From: Roseovarius sp.
GTDB taxonomy: Bacteria; Pseudomonadota; Alphaproteobacteria; Rhodobacterales; Rhodobacteraceae
Direction: 5' to 3'
Assembly (NCBI GenBank): GCA_007125415.1
Contig: SLDH01000080.1
Coordinates: 1 to 6,639 of the forward strand
DNA: 6,639 nucleotides
Shown: one piece after another, positions 1 to 6,383 of the stretch
Layout of the letters: each line of letters starts with the position of its first letter
Numbering within the stretch: position 1 is the stretch's first letter
Notes under the pieces: generated by a model
Database searches by the model: none
The model's input: the letters and a program-made list of their open reading frames with translations, nothing else
What the model was told of the DNA's origin: nothing
Translations under genes and position numbers: made by a program

Positions 1-36
1 AAACATTCAACAAACGGCATGTAAAAGAGGAACTCC

Positions 37-1734
37 ATGATCTCGCGCCGCGACTTTCTTCAGACCAGCATGGCCGCATCGGCCATTCTCGGCGCGTCAT
101 CCTATGGCGAGTGGGGCCGGCTTGCAGCACAGCAGGCGCTGACACAGGACCAGCTTTTGCAATTCGATACCTTCGGGAACGTCTCGCTGATCCACATCAC
201 CGACATACATGCCCAACTCAAACCGATCTATTTTCGTGAGCCTAGTGTGAATATCGGCGTCGGTGAGAACCGGGGCGAGGTGCCGCATATCACCGGGGCC
301 GAGTTTCGCAGGCTCTATGGTATCGAGGACGGCAGCCCAAGCCACTATGCCCTGACCCATGATGATTTCAGCGCATTGGCGAGGGCCTATGGCCGGGTTG
401 GCGGGCTGGATCGCGTGGCCACGGTCATCAACGCGATCCGCGCGGATCGTCCTGATGCCCTGCTGCTGGACGGCGGAGACACATGGCACGGCTCCTACAC
501 CTGCTATCACACGCAGGGCCAGGATATCGTCAATGTCATGAACGCGCTCGCGCCGGACGCGATGACGTTTCACTGGGAATTCACGCTGGGCTCTGATCGG
601 GTGCGCGAGATCGTGGCGGATCTTCCCTTCGCGACGCTCGCCCAGAATATTTTCGACAATGACTGGATGGAGCCGTCGGAGGATTTTGCGGACTACCGGT
701 TCTTCGAGCGGGGTGGCGTCAGGATCGCCGTGATCGGGCAGGCCTTTCCCTATACGCCCATCGCCAATCCACGCTGGATGTTCCCAGAATACTCCTTCGG
801 CATACGCGAGGAGCGGATGCAGGAAATGGTGGATGCGGTACGCGGTCAGGGGGCCGAACTGGTGGTCTGTCTTTCCCATAACGGTTTTGACGTGGACAAG
901 AAGATGGCCAGCCGGGTCAAGGGCATCGACGTGATCCTCACGGGGCATACGCATGATGCCCTGCCCGAGCCGGTGCTGGTTGGCGAGACGCTGCTGATCG
1001 CGAGCGGATCGAACGGTAAATTCGTCAGCCGCGTGGATCTCGATGTGCGCGACGGGCGGATGATGGGCTTCCGGCACAAGCTGATCCCGATCTTTTCCGA
1101 TGTGATCGAGCCAGATCGCCGGGTGACCGCTTTGATCGAGGCAGAGCGTGCACCATACGAAACCGAATTGACCGAGGTGATCGGCCGGACGGATAGCCTG
1201 CTTTACCGGCGCGGCAATTTCAATGGAACATGGGACGATCTCATTTGCGATGCGCTGATCTCCGAGCGGGACGCGGATATCGCCCTGTCACCGGGCGTGC
1301 GCTGGGGGCCCTCTCTGATCCCGGGCGATGCCATCACCCGCGAAGATATCTGGAACGTCACCTCGATGAGCTATGGCAGCGCCTATCGCACTGAGTTTAC
1401 CGGTGAGTTCCTGAAGATTGTTCTCGAAGACGTTGCCGACAACATCTTCAATCCCGACCCCTATTACCAGCAGGGGGGCGATATGGTGCGGGTCGGCGGC
1501 ATGGGCTATCGCGTTGATATAAATCAGCCGCAGGGCAGCCGGATCAGTGACATGACCCTGCTCCGGACAGGCGAGGCGATCGACCCGGCGAAGTCCTATG
1601 TGGTGGCGGGGTGGGCCAGCGTCAACGAAGGCACGGAAGGCCCCCAGATATGGGATGTGGTGGAAAACCATATCCGCAACCGGGGCACCATCGATCTGAA
1701 ACCCAATACCAGCGTCGACGTGATCGGCGCCTGA
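37..1734 (+). CDS. soxB: SoxB, sulfate thiohydrolase (di-manganese)
   Basis: SoxB hydrolyses the terminal sulfonate from the thiosulfate-derived adduct on SoxY, releasing sulfate in the periplasm. The 565-residue length is normal for the family. A Tat signal is visible at residues 3-8 (SRRDFL), followed by a hydrophobic stretch to about residue 22. The calcineurin-like metallophosphoesterase/5'-nucleotidase fold shows its metal-site motifs in order: TDIH (55-58), LDGGDTW (144-150), HWEF (179-182), LSHNG (279-283) and GHTHD (303-307). The C-terminal 5'-nucleotidase-type domain covers roughly 380-560. The start at 37 is supported by AGAGGA at 26-31. It is separated from soxC by 27 bases. One oddity: the residue before HWE is Phe178, where I remember Gly in most SoxB proteins. 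The identity is secure; an ordinary 5'-nucleotidase is unlikely because of the HWE motif and the sox neighbours. Confidence 0.97.
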   Translation: MISRRDFLQTSMAASAILGASSYGEWGRLAAQQALTQDQLLQFDTFGNVSLIHITDIHAQLKPIYFREPSVNIGVGENRGEVPHITGAEFRRLYGIEDGSPSHYALTHDDFSALARAYGRVGGLDRVATVINAIRADRPDALLLDGGDTWHGSYTCYHTQGQDIVNVMNALAPDAMTFHWEFTLGSDRVREIVADLPFATLAQNIFDNDWMEPSEDFADYRFFERGGVRIAVIGQAFPYTPIANPRWMFPEYSFGIREERMQEMVDAVRGQGAELVVCLSHNGFDVDKKMASRVKGIDVILTGHTHDALPEPVLVGETLLIASGSNGKFVSRVDLDVRDGRMMGFRHKLIPIFSDVIEPDRRVTALIEAERAPYETELTEVIGRTDSLLYRRGNFNGTWDDLICDALISERDADIALSPGVRWGPSLIPGDAITREDIWNVTSMSYGSAYRTEFTGEFLKIVLEDVADNIFNPDPYYQQGGDMVRVGGMGYRVDINQPQGSRISDMTLLRTGEAIDPAKSYVVAGWASVNEGTEGPQIWDVVENHIRNRGTIDLKPNTSVDVIGA

Positions 1735-1746
1735 CGGATAACCGAA

Positions 1747-1753
1747 AAGGAGG
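1747..1753 (+). promoter_or_regulatory. Ribosome-binding site of soxC
   Basis: AAGGAGG lies 8 bases before the soxC ATG, in the 27-base gap after soxB. It is a near-complete match to the anti-Shine-Dalgarno sequence and fixes the start at 1762. Confidence 0.85.
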
Positions 1754-1761
1754 CCTCTCGG

Positions 1762-3042
1762 ATGTCAGAGAGTTTCAAGACAAAAACCTCTCGCCGCGCG
1801 TTCCTGCGGGGTAGTGCGGCCATGGCCGCCGGGGCGGTTGCCGCAGGGCAGGCGCGGGCGGCTGGCCCCGACCCGCTGATCACCGAGGTTCAGCCCTGGG
1901 CCAGTGGCCTGGGAGACCCGGTAGATGCGGCACCGTATGGTTTGCCCATCGAGCATGAGGGAGACGTCATTCGCCGAAATGTCGAATGGCTCACCGCCGA
2001 CACCTACAGTTCGATCAACTTCACGCCGATTCATGCGCTCGATGGCACCATCACACCACAGGGCTGCGCCTTCGAGCGGCACCATTCCGGCGCAATCGAC
2101 CTGCGCAAGAAGGACTATCGGCTGATGATCAACGGCCTGGTCGATACGCCTCTCGTCTTCACCTATGCCGATCTGGAGCGCTTTCCGCGTGAGAACCATG
2201 TCTATTTCTGCGAATGCGCGGCCAATACCGGTATGGAATGGAAGGGCGCCCAACTGAATGGCGCGCAGTTCACGCATGGCATGATCCACAACATGGAATA
2301 TACCGGCGTGACCCTGCGGACACTGCTGGAAGAAGCGGGGCTCGGCGCCGCCGGTGATCTGAGTGACAAATGGGTCTATGTGGAAGGGGCGGATGCCTCG
2401 TCGAACGGGCGCTCTATCCCCATGGACAAGGCGCTTGACGATGTGCTCGTCGCCTTCAAGGCCAATGGCGAGGCGCTGCGCAAGGAGCATGGCTATCCTG
2501 TCCGCCTTGTCGTGCCGGGCTGGGAGGGCAATATGTGGGTGAAGTGGCTGCGCCGGATCGAGGTGATGTCCAATGCCGTGGAAAGCCGCGAAGAGACCAG
2601 CAAATATACCGATACGCTGGCGAATGGTATCAGCCGCAAGTGGACATGGGTGATGGATGCGAAGTCCGTGATCACCTCGCCCAGCCCGCAAGCTCCCATC
2701 ACGCACGGGCCGGGCGCTCTCGTCATCAGCGGGCTGGCATGGTCAGGGCGCGGAGCGATCACTCGTGTCGATGTCTCCCTCGATGGTGGCATCTCCTGGC
2801 AGACCGCGCGGCTTGCCAAACCCGGTGAAGACAAGGCGCTGACGCGCTTCTATCTCGATACGCACTGGGACGGCTCGGAAATGCTGCTGCAGAGTCGCGC
2901 GATGGATGACACCGGCTATGTCCAGCCGACCAAGGCGCAGCTGCGTGACGTGCGCGGCGAAAACTCGATCTATCACAACAATTGCATCCAGACATGGTGG
3001 GTCCGCGAAACCGGGGAGGCAGAAAATGTCGAAGTATCTTAA
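1762..3042 (+). CDS. soxC: SoxC, molybdenum subunit of sulfane dehydrogenase SoxCD
   Basis: SoxC belongs to the sulfite oxidase family. With SoxD it oxidises the sulfane sulfur left on SoxY after SoxB action, feeding six electrons to cytochrome c. The protein has 426 residues. A Tat signal is present (SRRAFLR at 10-16; likely cleavage near 33, after ARA). The molybdopterin domain spans roughly 85-275. FERHHSG (104-110) and the ECAAN stretch (151-155) are its clearest motifs; Cys152 is the expected molybdenum ligand, with GMEWKGAQLNG following at 157-167. A further family signature is PGWEGNMWVKWLRR (252-265). A dimerisation domain with an immunoglobulin-like fold is expected at about 300-415. 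There is no haem-binding motif, so electrons must go to a partner; the next gene supplies it. Its 3' end overlaps soxD by 17 bases. The SoxCD context favours sulfane dehydrogenase over a SorA-type sulfite dehydrogenase. Confidence 0.96.
   Translation: MSESFKTKTSRRAFLRGSAAMAAGAVAAGQARAAGPDPLITEVQPWASGLGDPVDAAPYGLPIEHEGDVIRRNVEWLTADTYSSINFTPIHALDGTITPQGCAFERHHSGAIDLRKKDYRLMINGLVDTPLVFTYADLERFPRENHVYFCECAANTGMEWKGAQLNGAQFTHGMIHNMEYTGVTLRTLLEEAGLGAAGDLSDKWVYVEGADASSNGRSIPMDKALDDVLVAFKANGEALRKEHGYPVRLVVPGWEGNMWVKWLRRIEVMSNAVESREETSKYTDTLANGISRKWTWVMDAKSVITSPSPQAPITHGPGALVISGLAWSGRGAITRVDVSLDGGISWQTARLAKPGEDKALTRFYLDTHWDGSEMLLQSRAMDDTGYVQPTKAQLRDVRGENSIYHNNCIQTWWVRETGEAENVEVS
3013..3019 (+). promoter_or_regulatory. 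Ribosome-binding site of soxD inside the soxC 3' end
   Basis: GGGGAGG sits 6 bases before the ATG at 3026, within the last codons of soxC. It decides the soxD start: the longer open frame from 2906 would remove the signal peptide from the N-terminus and lie deep in soxC. Confidence 0.8.
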
Positions 3043-4051
3043 GGCGACAACCGCTGCACTCGTGCTGATGCTAGCGGCGCATCCTGCCCTTGCGGAGAAG
3101 TTTGGTCTGGGTCGCGAAGCCTTGCCCGAGGAAATCGCCGCCTGGGATCTCGATGTCAGCCCCGACGGCACCGGCTTGCCACCCGGATCAGGCTCGGTCA
3201 TGGACGGGGAGGATCTTTTCATCGTGCAATGCGCGGCCTGCCACGGGGACTTTGCCGAAGGGCTCGGAAACTGGCCGCCACTGGCGGGGGGAGAAGGCAC
3301 CCTGGGCGATGCAAGACCGCTCAAGACGGCCGGTTCGTATTGGCCGCATCTCTCGACGCTTTGGGATTACATCAACCGCTCCATGCCCTATGGCAATGCG
3401 CAAAGCCTCGCGCCGGACGAGGTTTATGCGATTACCGCTTACATCCTTTACTCCAACTTTCTGGTGGAGGATGATTTCGTTCTCACAAGGGAGAATTTTC
3501 TCGAGGTGGAAATGCCGAATGCGGATGGGTTCATCGAGGATGATCGTCTCGAAACCGAAGCCCATTTCTGGAATACGGAGCCTTGCATGGAGGATTGCAA
3601 GGAAAACGTCGAGATCACCATGCGCGCGCTCGTCCTTGATGTCACGCCTGTCGATGAGCAGGAAGAAGCCATTATGGGCGAGGCGCCGGCAGTAGAGGCT
3701 GCGGAGGTTGTGATGACCGCTGCACCCGATCCGGCGCTTGTGGCTGCGGGCGAAAGCGCGTTTCGTGCCTGTCAGGCCTGCCATCAGGTGGGCGATACGG
3801 CCAAAAACCATGTCGGCCCAATCCTGAACGGTATTGTCGGCCACCCCGCCGCCGCCATCGACGGCTTTGGCTATTCTGGTGCAATCAGAACCGCAGCTGA
3901 AGACGGCCTTGTCTGGACCGAGGAAAATCTTGCCGCCTTCCTGAAGGAGCCGGGAAAATTCATAAGGGGTAATCGCATGACGTTCGCTGGCGTGAGGAAG
4001 GAAGAGGATATCAATGCGATCATCGCATATCTCTCGACCTTTCAGAACTGA
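3026..4051 (+). CDS. soxD: SoxD, di-haem cytochrome c subunit of sulfane dehydrogenase
   Basis: SoxD accepts electrons from the SoxC molybdenum centre and passes them to small c-type cytochromes. From the chosen start it has 341 residues. It begins with a Sec signal (lysines, then a hydrophobic core; cleavage probably after ALA at 21-23). Two cytochrome c domains are clear. The first binds haem at CAACH (69-73), with Met120 in the RSMPY segment as likely axial ligand. The second binds haem at CQACH (249-253), with Met318 in GNRMTF as likely ligand. Between them are a Cys pair (187 and 191, PCMEDC), which I recall as a SoxD feature and which may form a disulfide, and an Ala/Glu-rich linker (about 212-240). 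It overlaps soxC by 17 bases and ends 3 bases before soxE, so translation is probably coupled on both sides. Confidence 0.94.
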   Translation: MSKYLKATTAALVLMLAAHPALAEKFGLGREALPEEIAAWDLDVSPDGTGLPPGSGSVMDGEDLFIVQCAACHGDFAEGLGNWPPLAGGEGTLGDARPLKTAGSYWPHLSTLWDYINRSMPYGNAQSLAPDEVYAITAYILYSNFLVEDDFVLTRENFLEVEMPNADGFIEDDRLETEAHFWNTEPCMEDCKENVEITMRALVLDVTPVDEQEEAIMGEAPAVEAAEVVMTAAPDPALVAAGESAFRACQACHQVGDTAKNHVGPILNGIVGHPAAAIDGFGYSGAIRTAAEDGLVWTEENLAAFLKEPGKFIRGNRMTFAGVRKEEDINAIIAYLSTFQN

Positions 4052-4054
4052 CCG

Positions 4055-4774
4055 ATGGCTTGGAGGAGGTTGACAAGGGGGGCGACGCGGGCGCTGGCAT
4101 TGATGGCGGGCGTCACGACGGGAGCGGCGAAAGCCGATCTGCCCGGAGACGCGGAGGCCGGTAAGGATCTTTATGCGGTCTGTTCCGCTTGCCATCAGGT
4201 CGGGGTCAACGCCCGCGACAGGGTCGGTCCGCATCTCAACGGCATCTTTGGCTGCAGGGCGGCGGCGCATGAAGGATACCGCTATTCCGCTTCGATGGAG
4301 CGCGCAGGTACGGATGGTCTGGTCTGGACCTTCGAGACGCTGGATGCATATATCGAAAACCCGCGCGCGCTCGTCTCCAGGACGCGGATGAGCTTTCGCG
4401 GCATGCACGATCCCGAGGATCGGGTCAATCTGCTGGCCTATCTGCAGAAATACTCCGACAGCGCCGCCAATGCTCATGAAGCCCAACCCAAGGCGCAGCC
4501 CGTCGCTGATGATCTCGACCCGGCCATTCTCGACATAGAGGGCGATGCGGAATACGGCGAGTATCTTGCGACCGAATGTCTGACCTGTCACAAGGCCGAC
4601 GGTAGCGCCGATGGGATCCCCTCGATCACCCGATGGCCGGAAGAAGCCTTTGTTATCGTGATGCATGAGTATAAGAACAAGGTGAGGCCCAATCCCGTCA
4701 TGCAGATGATGGCTGGTCGGCTGACGAACGAGGAGATTGCTGCGCTGGCCGCGTATTTCAGCACGCTCCGCTAA
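4055..4774 (+). CDS. soxE: SoxE, di-haem cytochrome c, partner of SoxF
   Basis: SoxE is the cytochrome subunit expected to take electrons from the SoxF flavoprotein during sulfide oxidation. It has 239 residues: a signal peptide with an Arg-rich n-region and hydrophobic core (cleavage likely after AKA at 25-27), then two haem domains. Domain 1 has CSACH (43-47) and a likely axial Met112 (RTRMSF). It closely resembles the C-terminal domain of SoxD. Domain 2 has CLTCH (175-179), with Met216 in NPVMQM as candidate ligand (Met218 and Met219 lie close by). A charged Ala/Pro linker (about 135-160) joins them. Cys67 lies outside both haem motifs and has no obvious partner. The start at 4055 has no upstream Shine-Dalgarno sequence; it lies 3 bases after the soxD stop. 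The alternative TTG at 4070 is also in frame. Symbol assigned from position between soxD and soxF plus the di-haem layout. Confidence 0.88.
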   Translation: MAWRRLTRGATRALALMAGVTTGAAKADLPGDAEAGKDLYAVCSACHQVGVNARDRVGPHLNGIFGCRAAAHEGYRYSASMERAGTDGLVWTFETLDAYIENPRALVSRTRMSFRGMHDPEDRVNLLAYLQKYSDSAANAHEAQPKAQPVADDLDPAILDIEGDAEYGEYLATECLTCHKADGSADGIPSITRWPEEAFVIVMHEYKNKVRPNPVMQMMAGRLTNEEIAALAAYFSTLR

Positions 4775-4783
4775 GACAAAACC

Positions 4784-4790
4784 AGGGAGG
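4784..4790 (+). promoter_or_regulatory. Ribosome-binding site of soxF
   Basis: AGGGAGG ends 6 bases before the ATG at 4797, in the 22-base gap after soxE. It selects this ATG over the in-frame ATG at 4737, which lies inside soxE and would add 20 residues in front of a complete Tat signal. Confidence 0.85.
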
Positions 4791-4796
4791 AATACC

Positions 4797-6059
4797 ATGA
4801 AACTCAACAGACGTATGTTCATCGGAACAGGTGCCGCTGCGGCGGCAAGCCTCAGCGCACCCCCTGTGATCGGTCAGGCCAGACCGCGGGTTGTCGTGGT
4901 GGGTGGCGGATCAGGCGGTGCCACGGCTGCGCGGTATATCGCGCGCGACAGCGAGGGCGCGATCCATGTCACGCTGGTGGAGCCAAGCCGCACCTACTAT
5001 ACCTGCTACTTTTCCAACCTCTATATCGGAGGTTTTCAGAATTACGATGATCTGGGCCATGGCTATGGCGGTTTGGCCACGAATTACGGTGTCAATGTCA
5101 TGCATGACTGGGCCATCGGTGTGGACAGGGATGCAAAGACCGTCACCCTGGCTGGTGGTAGCAGCCTGCCCTACGACAAGCTGATCCTGAGCCCCGGCAT
5201 AGATTTCGTGGAAGGTTCCGTGCCGGGATGGAGCATCGCAGATCAGGATGTGATGCCCCATGCCTACAAGGGCGGCACGCAGGCGCAGCTGCTCAAGGCC
5301 CAGATCATGGCCATGCCCGAAGGCGGCACTTTCGCCATGATCGCCCCCCCAAACCCCTATCGCTGTCCGCCCGGACCATACGAGCGGATCTCGATGGTGG
5401 CCCATGCGCTTTCCCAGAACAATCCGACCGCGAAGATCCTGCTGGTGGACCCCAAGCCGGGCTTCTCCAAACAGGCCTTGTTCGAGGAAGGCTGGCTGAA
5501 GCACTACTCCGGGATGATTGAGCGGATCGGACCGGATTTCGGGGCTGAAAACGTATCGGTTGATCCGGCGGCGATGACCGTGGATATCGACGGCATGATC
5601 GAAGAGGTTGATGTCTGCAATGTCATCCCGGCTCAGAAGGCGGGGCGTATCGCCGAACTGGCGGGAGTGACGGAGGGCAATTGGGCTCCGGTCAACCCGG
5701 CCGACATGAGCTCGCGCGCCGATGCGGATATCTATGTGCTTGGCGATGCCAGCCAGCAGGGCGACATGCCCAAATCGGGCTATTCGGCCAACAGTCAGGC
5801 GAAAGTCTGTGCCAATGCCGTCCGCGGCGCGCTGACCGATTCGCGTGTCTTCCCGGCGCGGTACTCCAACACCTGCTGGTCGCTCATCGCAACGAATGAC
5901 GGTGTGAAGGTCGGTGCCACATATGAGCCGACTGAGGAGAAGATCGCCGAGGTGGATGGCTTCATTTCGCAAACCGGCGAGGATGCGGACCTGCGCAAGG
6001 CCACCTATGAGGAGTCGCTTGGCTGGTATGCGGGGATCACCTCCGACATGTTCGGCTGA
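4797..6059 (+). CDS. soxF: SoxF, FAD subunit of flavocytochrome c sulfide dehydrogenase
   Basis: SoxF oxidises sulfide to sulfane or elemental sulfur at an FAD/disulfide centre and passes electrons to the cytochrome SoxE in the periplasm. The protein has 420 residues and opens with a Tat signal (NRRMFIG at 4-10, an Ala-rich core, cleavage near residue 28). The Rossmann FAD motif follows at once (VVVVGGGSGG, 32-41). YYTCYFSN (67-74) contains Cys70, which matches the cysteine that binds FAD covalently in Allochromatium flavocytochrome c (Cys42 of the mature protein). Cys190 (RCPPGPYER) and Cys360 (NTCWS) match its redox-active disulfide pair (Cys161/Cys337). A second dinucleotide-binding region covers about 165-280, and YVLGDAS (313-319) is the C-terminal FAD-contact motif. 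Cys274 and Cys338 are additional. A membrane sulfide:quinone reductase is less likely, given the Tat signal, Cys70 and the adjacent soxE. Confidence 0.94.
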   Translation: MKLNRRMFIGTGAAAAASLSAPPVIGQARPRVVVVGGGSGGATAARYIARDSEGAIHVTLVEPSRTYYTCYFSNLYIGGFQNYDDLGHGYGGLATNYGVNVMHDWAIGVDRDAKTVTLAGGSSLPYDKLILSPGIDFVEGSVPGWSIADQDVMPHAYKGGTQAQLLKAQIMAMPEGGTFAMIAPPNPYRCPPGPYERISMVAHALSQNNPTAKILLVDPKPGFSKQALFEEGWLKHYSGMIERIGPDFGAENVSVDPAAMTVDIDGMIEEVDVCNVIPAQKAGRIAELAGVTEGNWAPVNPADMSSRADADIYVLGDASQQGDMPKSGYSANSQAKVCANAVRGALTDSRVFPARYSNTCWSLIATNDGVKVGATYEPTEEKIAEVDGFISQTGEDADLRKATYEESLGWYAGITSDMFG

Positions 6060-6074
6060 TCAGGCAGGATCAGC
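6055..6074. other. Short hairpin over the soxF stop codon
   Basis: GCTGATC at 6055-6061 and GATCAGC at 6068-6074 form a perfect 7-bp inverted repeat with a 6-base loop, starting just before the soxF stop. No T-tract follows, so it is not a classical terminator. It could protect the mRNA 3' end or be chance. Confidence 0.3.
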
Positions 6075-6101
6075 GCGGAACTGCCATTGAAGAAGGTGCT
6101 T

Positions 6102-6126
6102 GCCCGGGTCGTCTCTTGGCCCGGGC
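6102..6126 (+). terminator. Possible terminator of the sox operon
   Basis: GCCCGGG (6102-6108) pairs perfectly with CCCGGGC (6120-6126) across an 11-base loop, giving a strong 7-bp GC stem 43 bases after the soxF stop. There is no T-tract after the stem, so intrinsic termination would be inefficient. A Rho-assisted stop or a 3'-end stabilising hairpin is equally possible. The 3' arm is shared with the palindrome at 6123-6142. Confidence 0.45.
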
Positions 6127-6142
6127 GGCACATGTGTCGCCC
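6123..6142. repeat. Near-perfect 20-bp palindrome
   Basis: The 20 bases centred between 6132 and 6133 are self-complementary except for one symmetric position (6128/6137, a G-T pair). The core CACATGTG (6129-6136) is a perfect palindrome, flanked by GGGCG and CGCCC. It could be a dyad operator or the stem of an alternative RNA fold that competes with the 6102-6126 hairpin. Confidence 0.5.
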
Positions 6143-6164
6143 AATGGGAAACAGACTGTGTCTA

Positions 6165-6257
6165 TAGCATCTTGCACCAGATGGGATTCAGCCCGCCCGG
6201 GCGGTCGCATGCCCTGGAACCGGGAAACCGCTGAGCCTGATTAGATGCAAAATACTC
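6165..6257. repeat. Imperfect palindromic element, REP/MITE-like
   Basis: Arms 6165-6192 and 6230-6257 are imperfect inverted repeats of 28 bases: 18 Watson-Crick pairs and 3 G-T pairs, including unbroken blocks CTTGCA-like (6172-6176) and TCAGC (6188-6192). Inside, CCCGG (6196-6200) can pair with CCGGG (6220-6224), and CCGCCCGGGCGG (6193-6204) is itself a perfect 12-bp palindrome. No open frame uses it convincingly. Its shape suggests a dispersed intergenic repeat or a small non-autonomous mobile element, but only one copy is in view, and a structured RNA cannot be excluded. Confidence 0.45.
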
Positions 6258-6311
6258 CAAGTCCTGGCTGAACGAGTCTAACCGCGCTTCGCATAACGGG
6301 GCATTAACCCT

Positions 6312-6338
6312 CTGTTCCGGATTCGTTTGACCGAACAG
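6312..6338. promoter_or_regulatory. Inverted repeat upstream of the last gene, possible operator
   Basis: CTGTTC (6312-6317) and GAACAG (6333-6338) are a perfect inverted repeat. Allowing one bulged base, GG (6319-6320) also pairs with CC (6331-6332). It covers the TTGACC hexamer (6327-6332), which could be a -35 box, and ends 45 bases before the next start codon. A regulator site is a guess from position and symmetry only. Confidence 0.3.
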
Positions 6339-6383
6339 GCAAGGCATGGCTCACTTGTCCCTCTGCTTGTGCGAGGTTGGGTG

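Larger units (their letters stand above)
6060..6383. other. Non-coding region between soxF and the next gene
   Basis: No convincing gene lies in these 324 bases. The only sizeable open frame is on the minus strand (6162-6347). It runs through a palindromic element and its product resembles nothing I recognise. The region holds the GC hairpin (6102-6126), a 20-bp palindrome (6123-6142), the 93-bp palindromic element (6165-6257) and an inverted repeat before the last gene (6312-6338). It includes TTAACC (6304-6309) and TTGACC (6327-6332), but neither has a good -10 hexamer at the right distance, so I do not call a promoter. Confidence 0.7.

Noticed and set aside
1..24. A possible tail of soxA ending in TAA at 22-24
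   Set aside because: Only seven codons would be visible, with no recognisable SoxA C-terminus; soxA is expected upstream from synteny but cannot be shown here.
97..2706. Long minus-strand frames opposite soxB (97-1077) and soxC (1765-2706)
   Set aside because: Antisense shadows: the + strand genes carry Tat signals and catalytic motifs, while the antisense products are His/Arg-rich without domains.
3188..4822. A 544-codon open frame on the minus strand opposite soxD, soxE and the start of soxF
   Set aside because: It lies antisense to genes with clear haem motifs and ribosome-binding sites. Long antisense frames are expected opposite GC-rich codons, and its product shows no domain I recognise.
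4911..5972. A 353-codon minus-strand frame opposite soxF
   Set aside because: Antisense shadow of a strongly conserved flavoprotein; no recognisable motif.
6312..6338. An SOS (LexA) box
   Set aside because: The alphaproteobacterial LexA site is a direct repeat GTTC-N7-GTTC, whereas here CTGTTC and GAACAG are inverted with a 15-base gap.
6162..6347. A 61-codon minus-strand frame in the gap after soxF
   Set aside because: It spans the imperfect palindrome, has no convincing ribosome-binding site, and its product resembles no known family, so it is more likely a by-product of the repeat.
6304..6355. A sigma-70 type promoter using TTAACC or TTGACC as -35 box
   Set aside because: No acceptable -10 hexamer is found 16-18 bases downstream of either.
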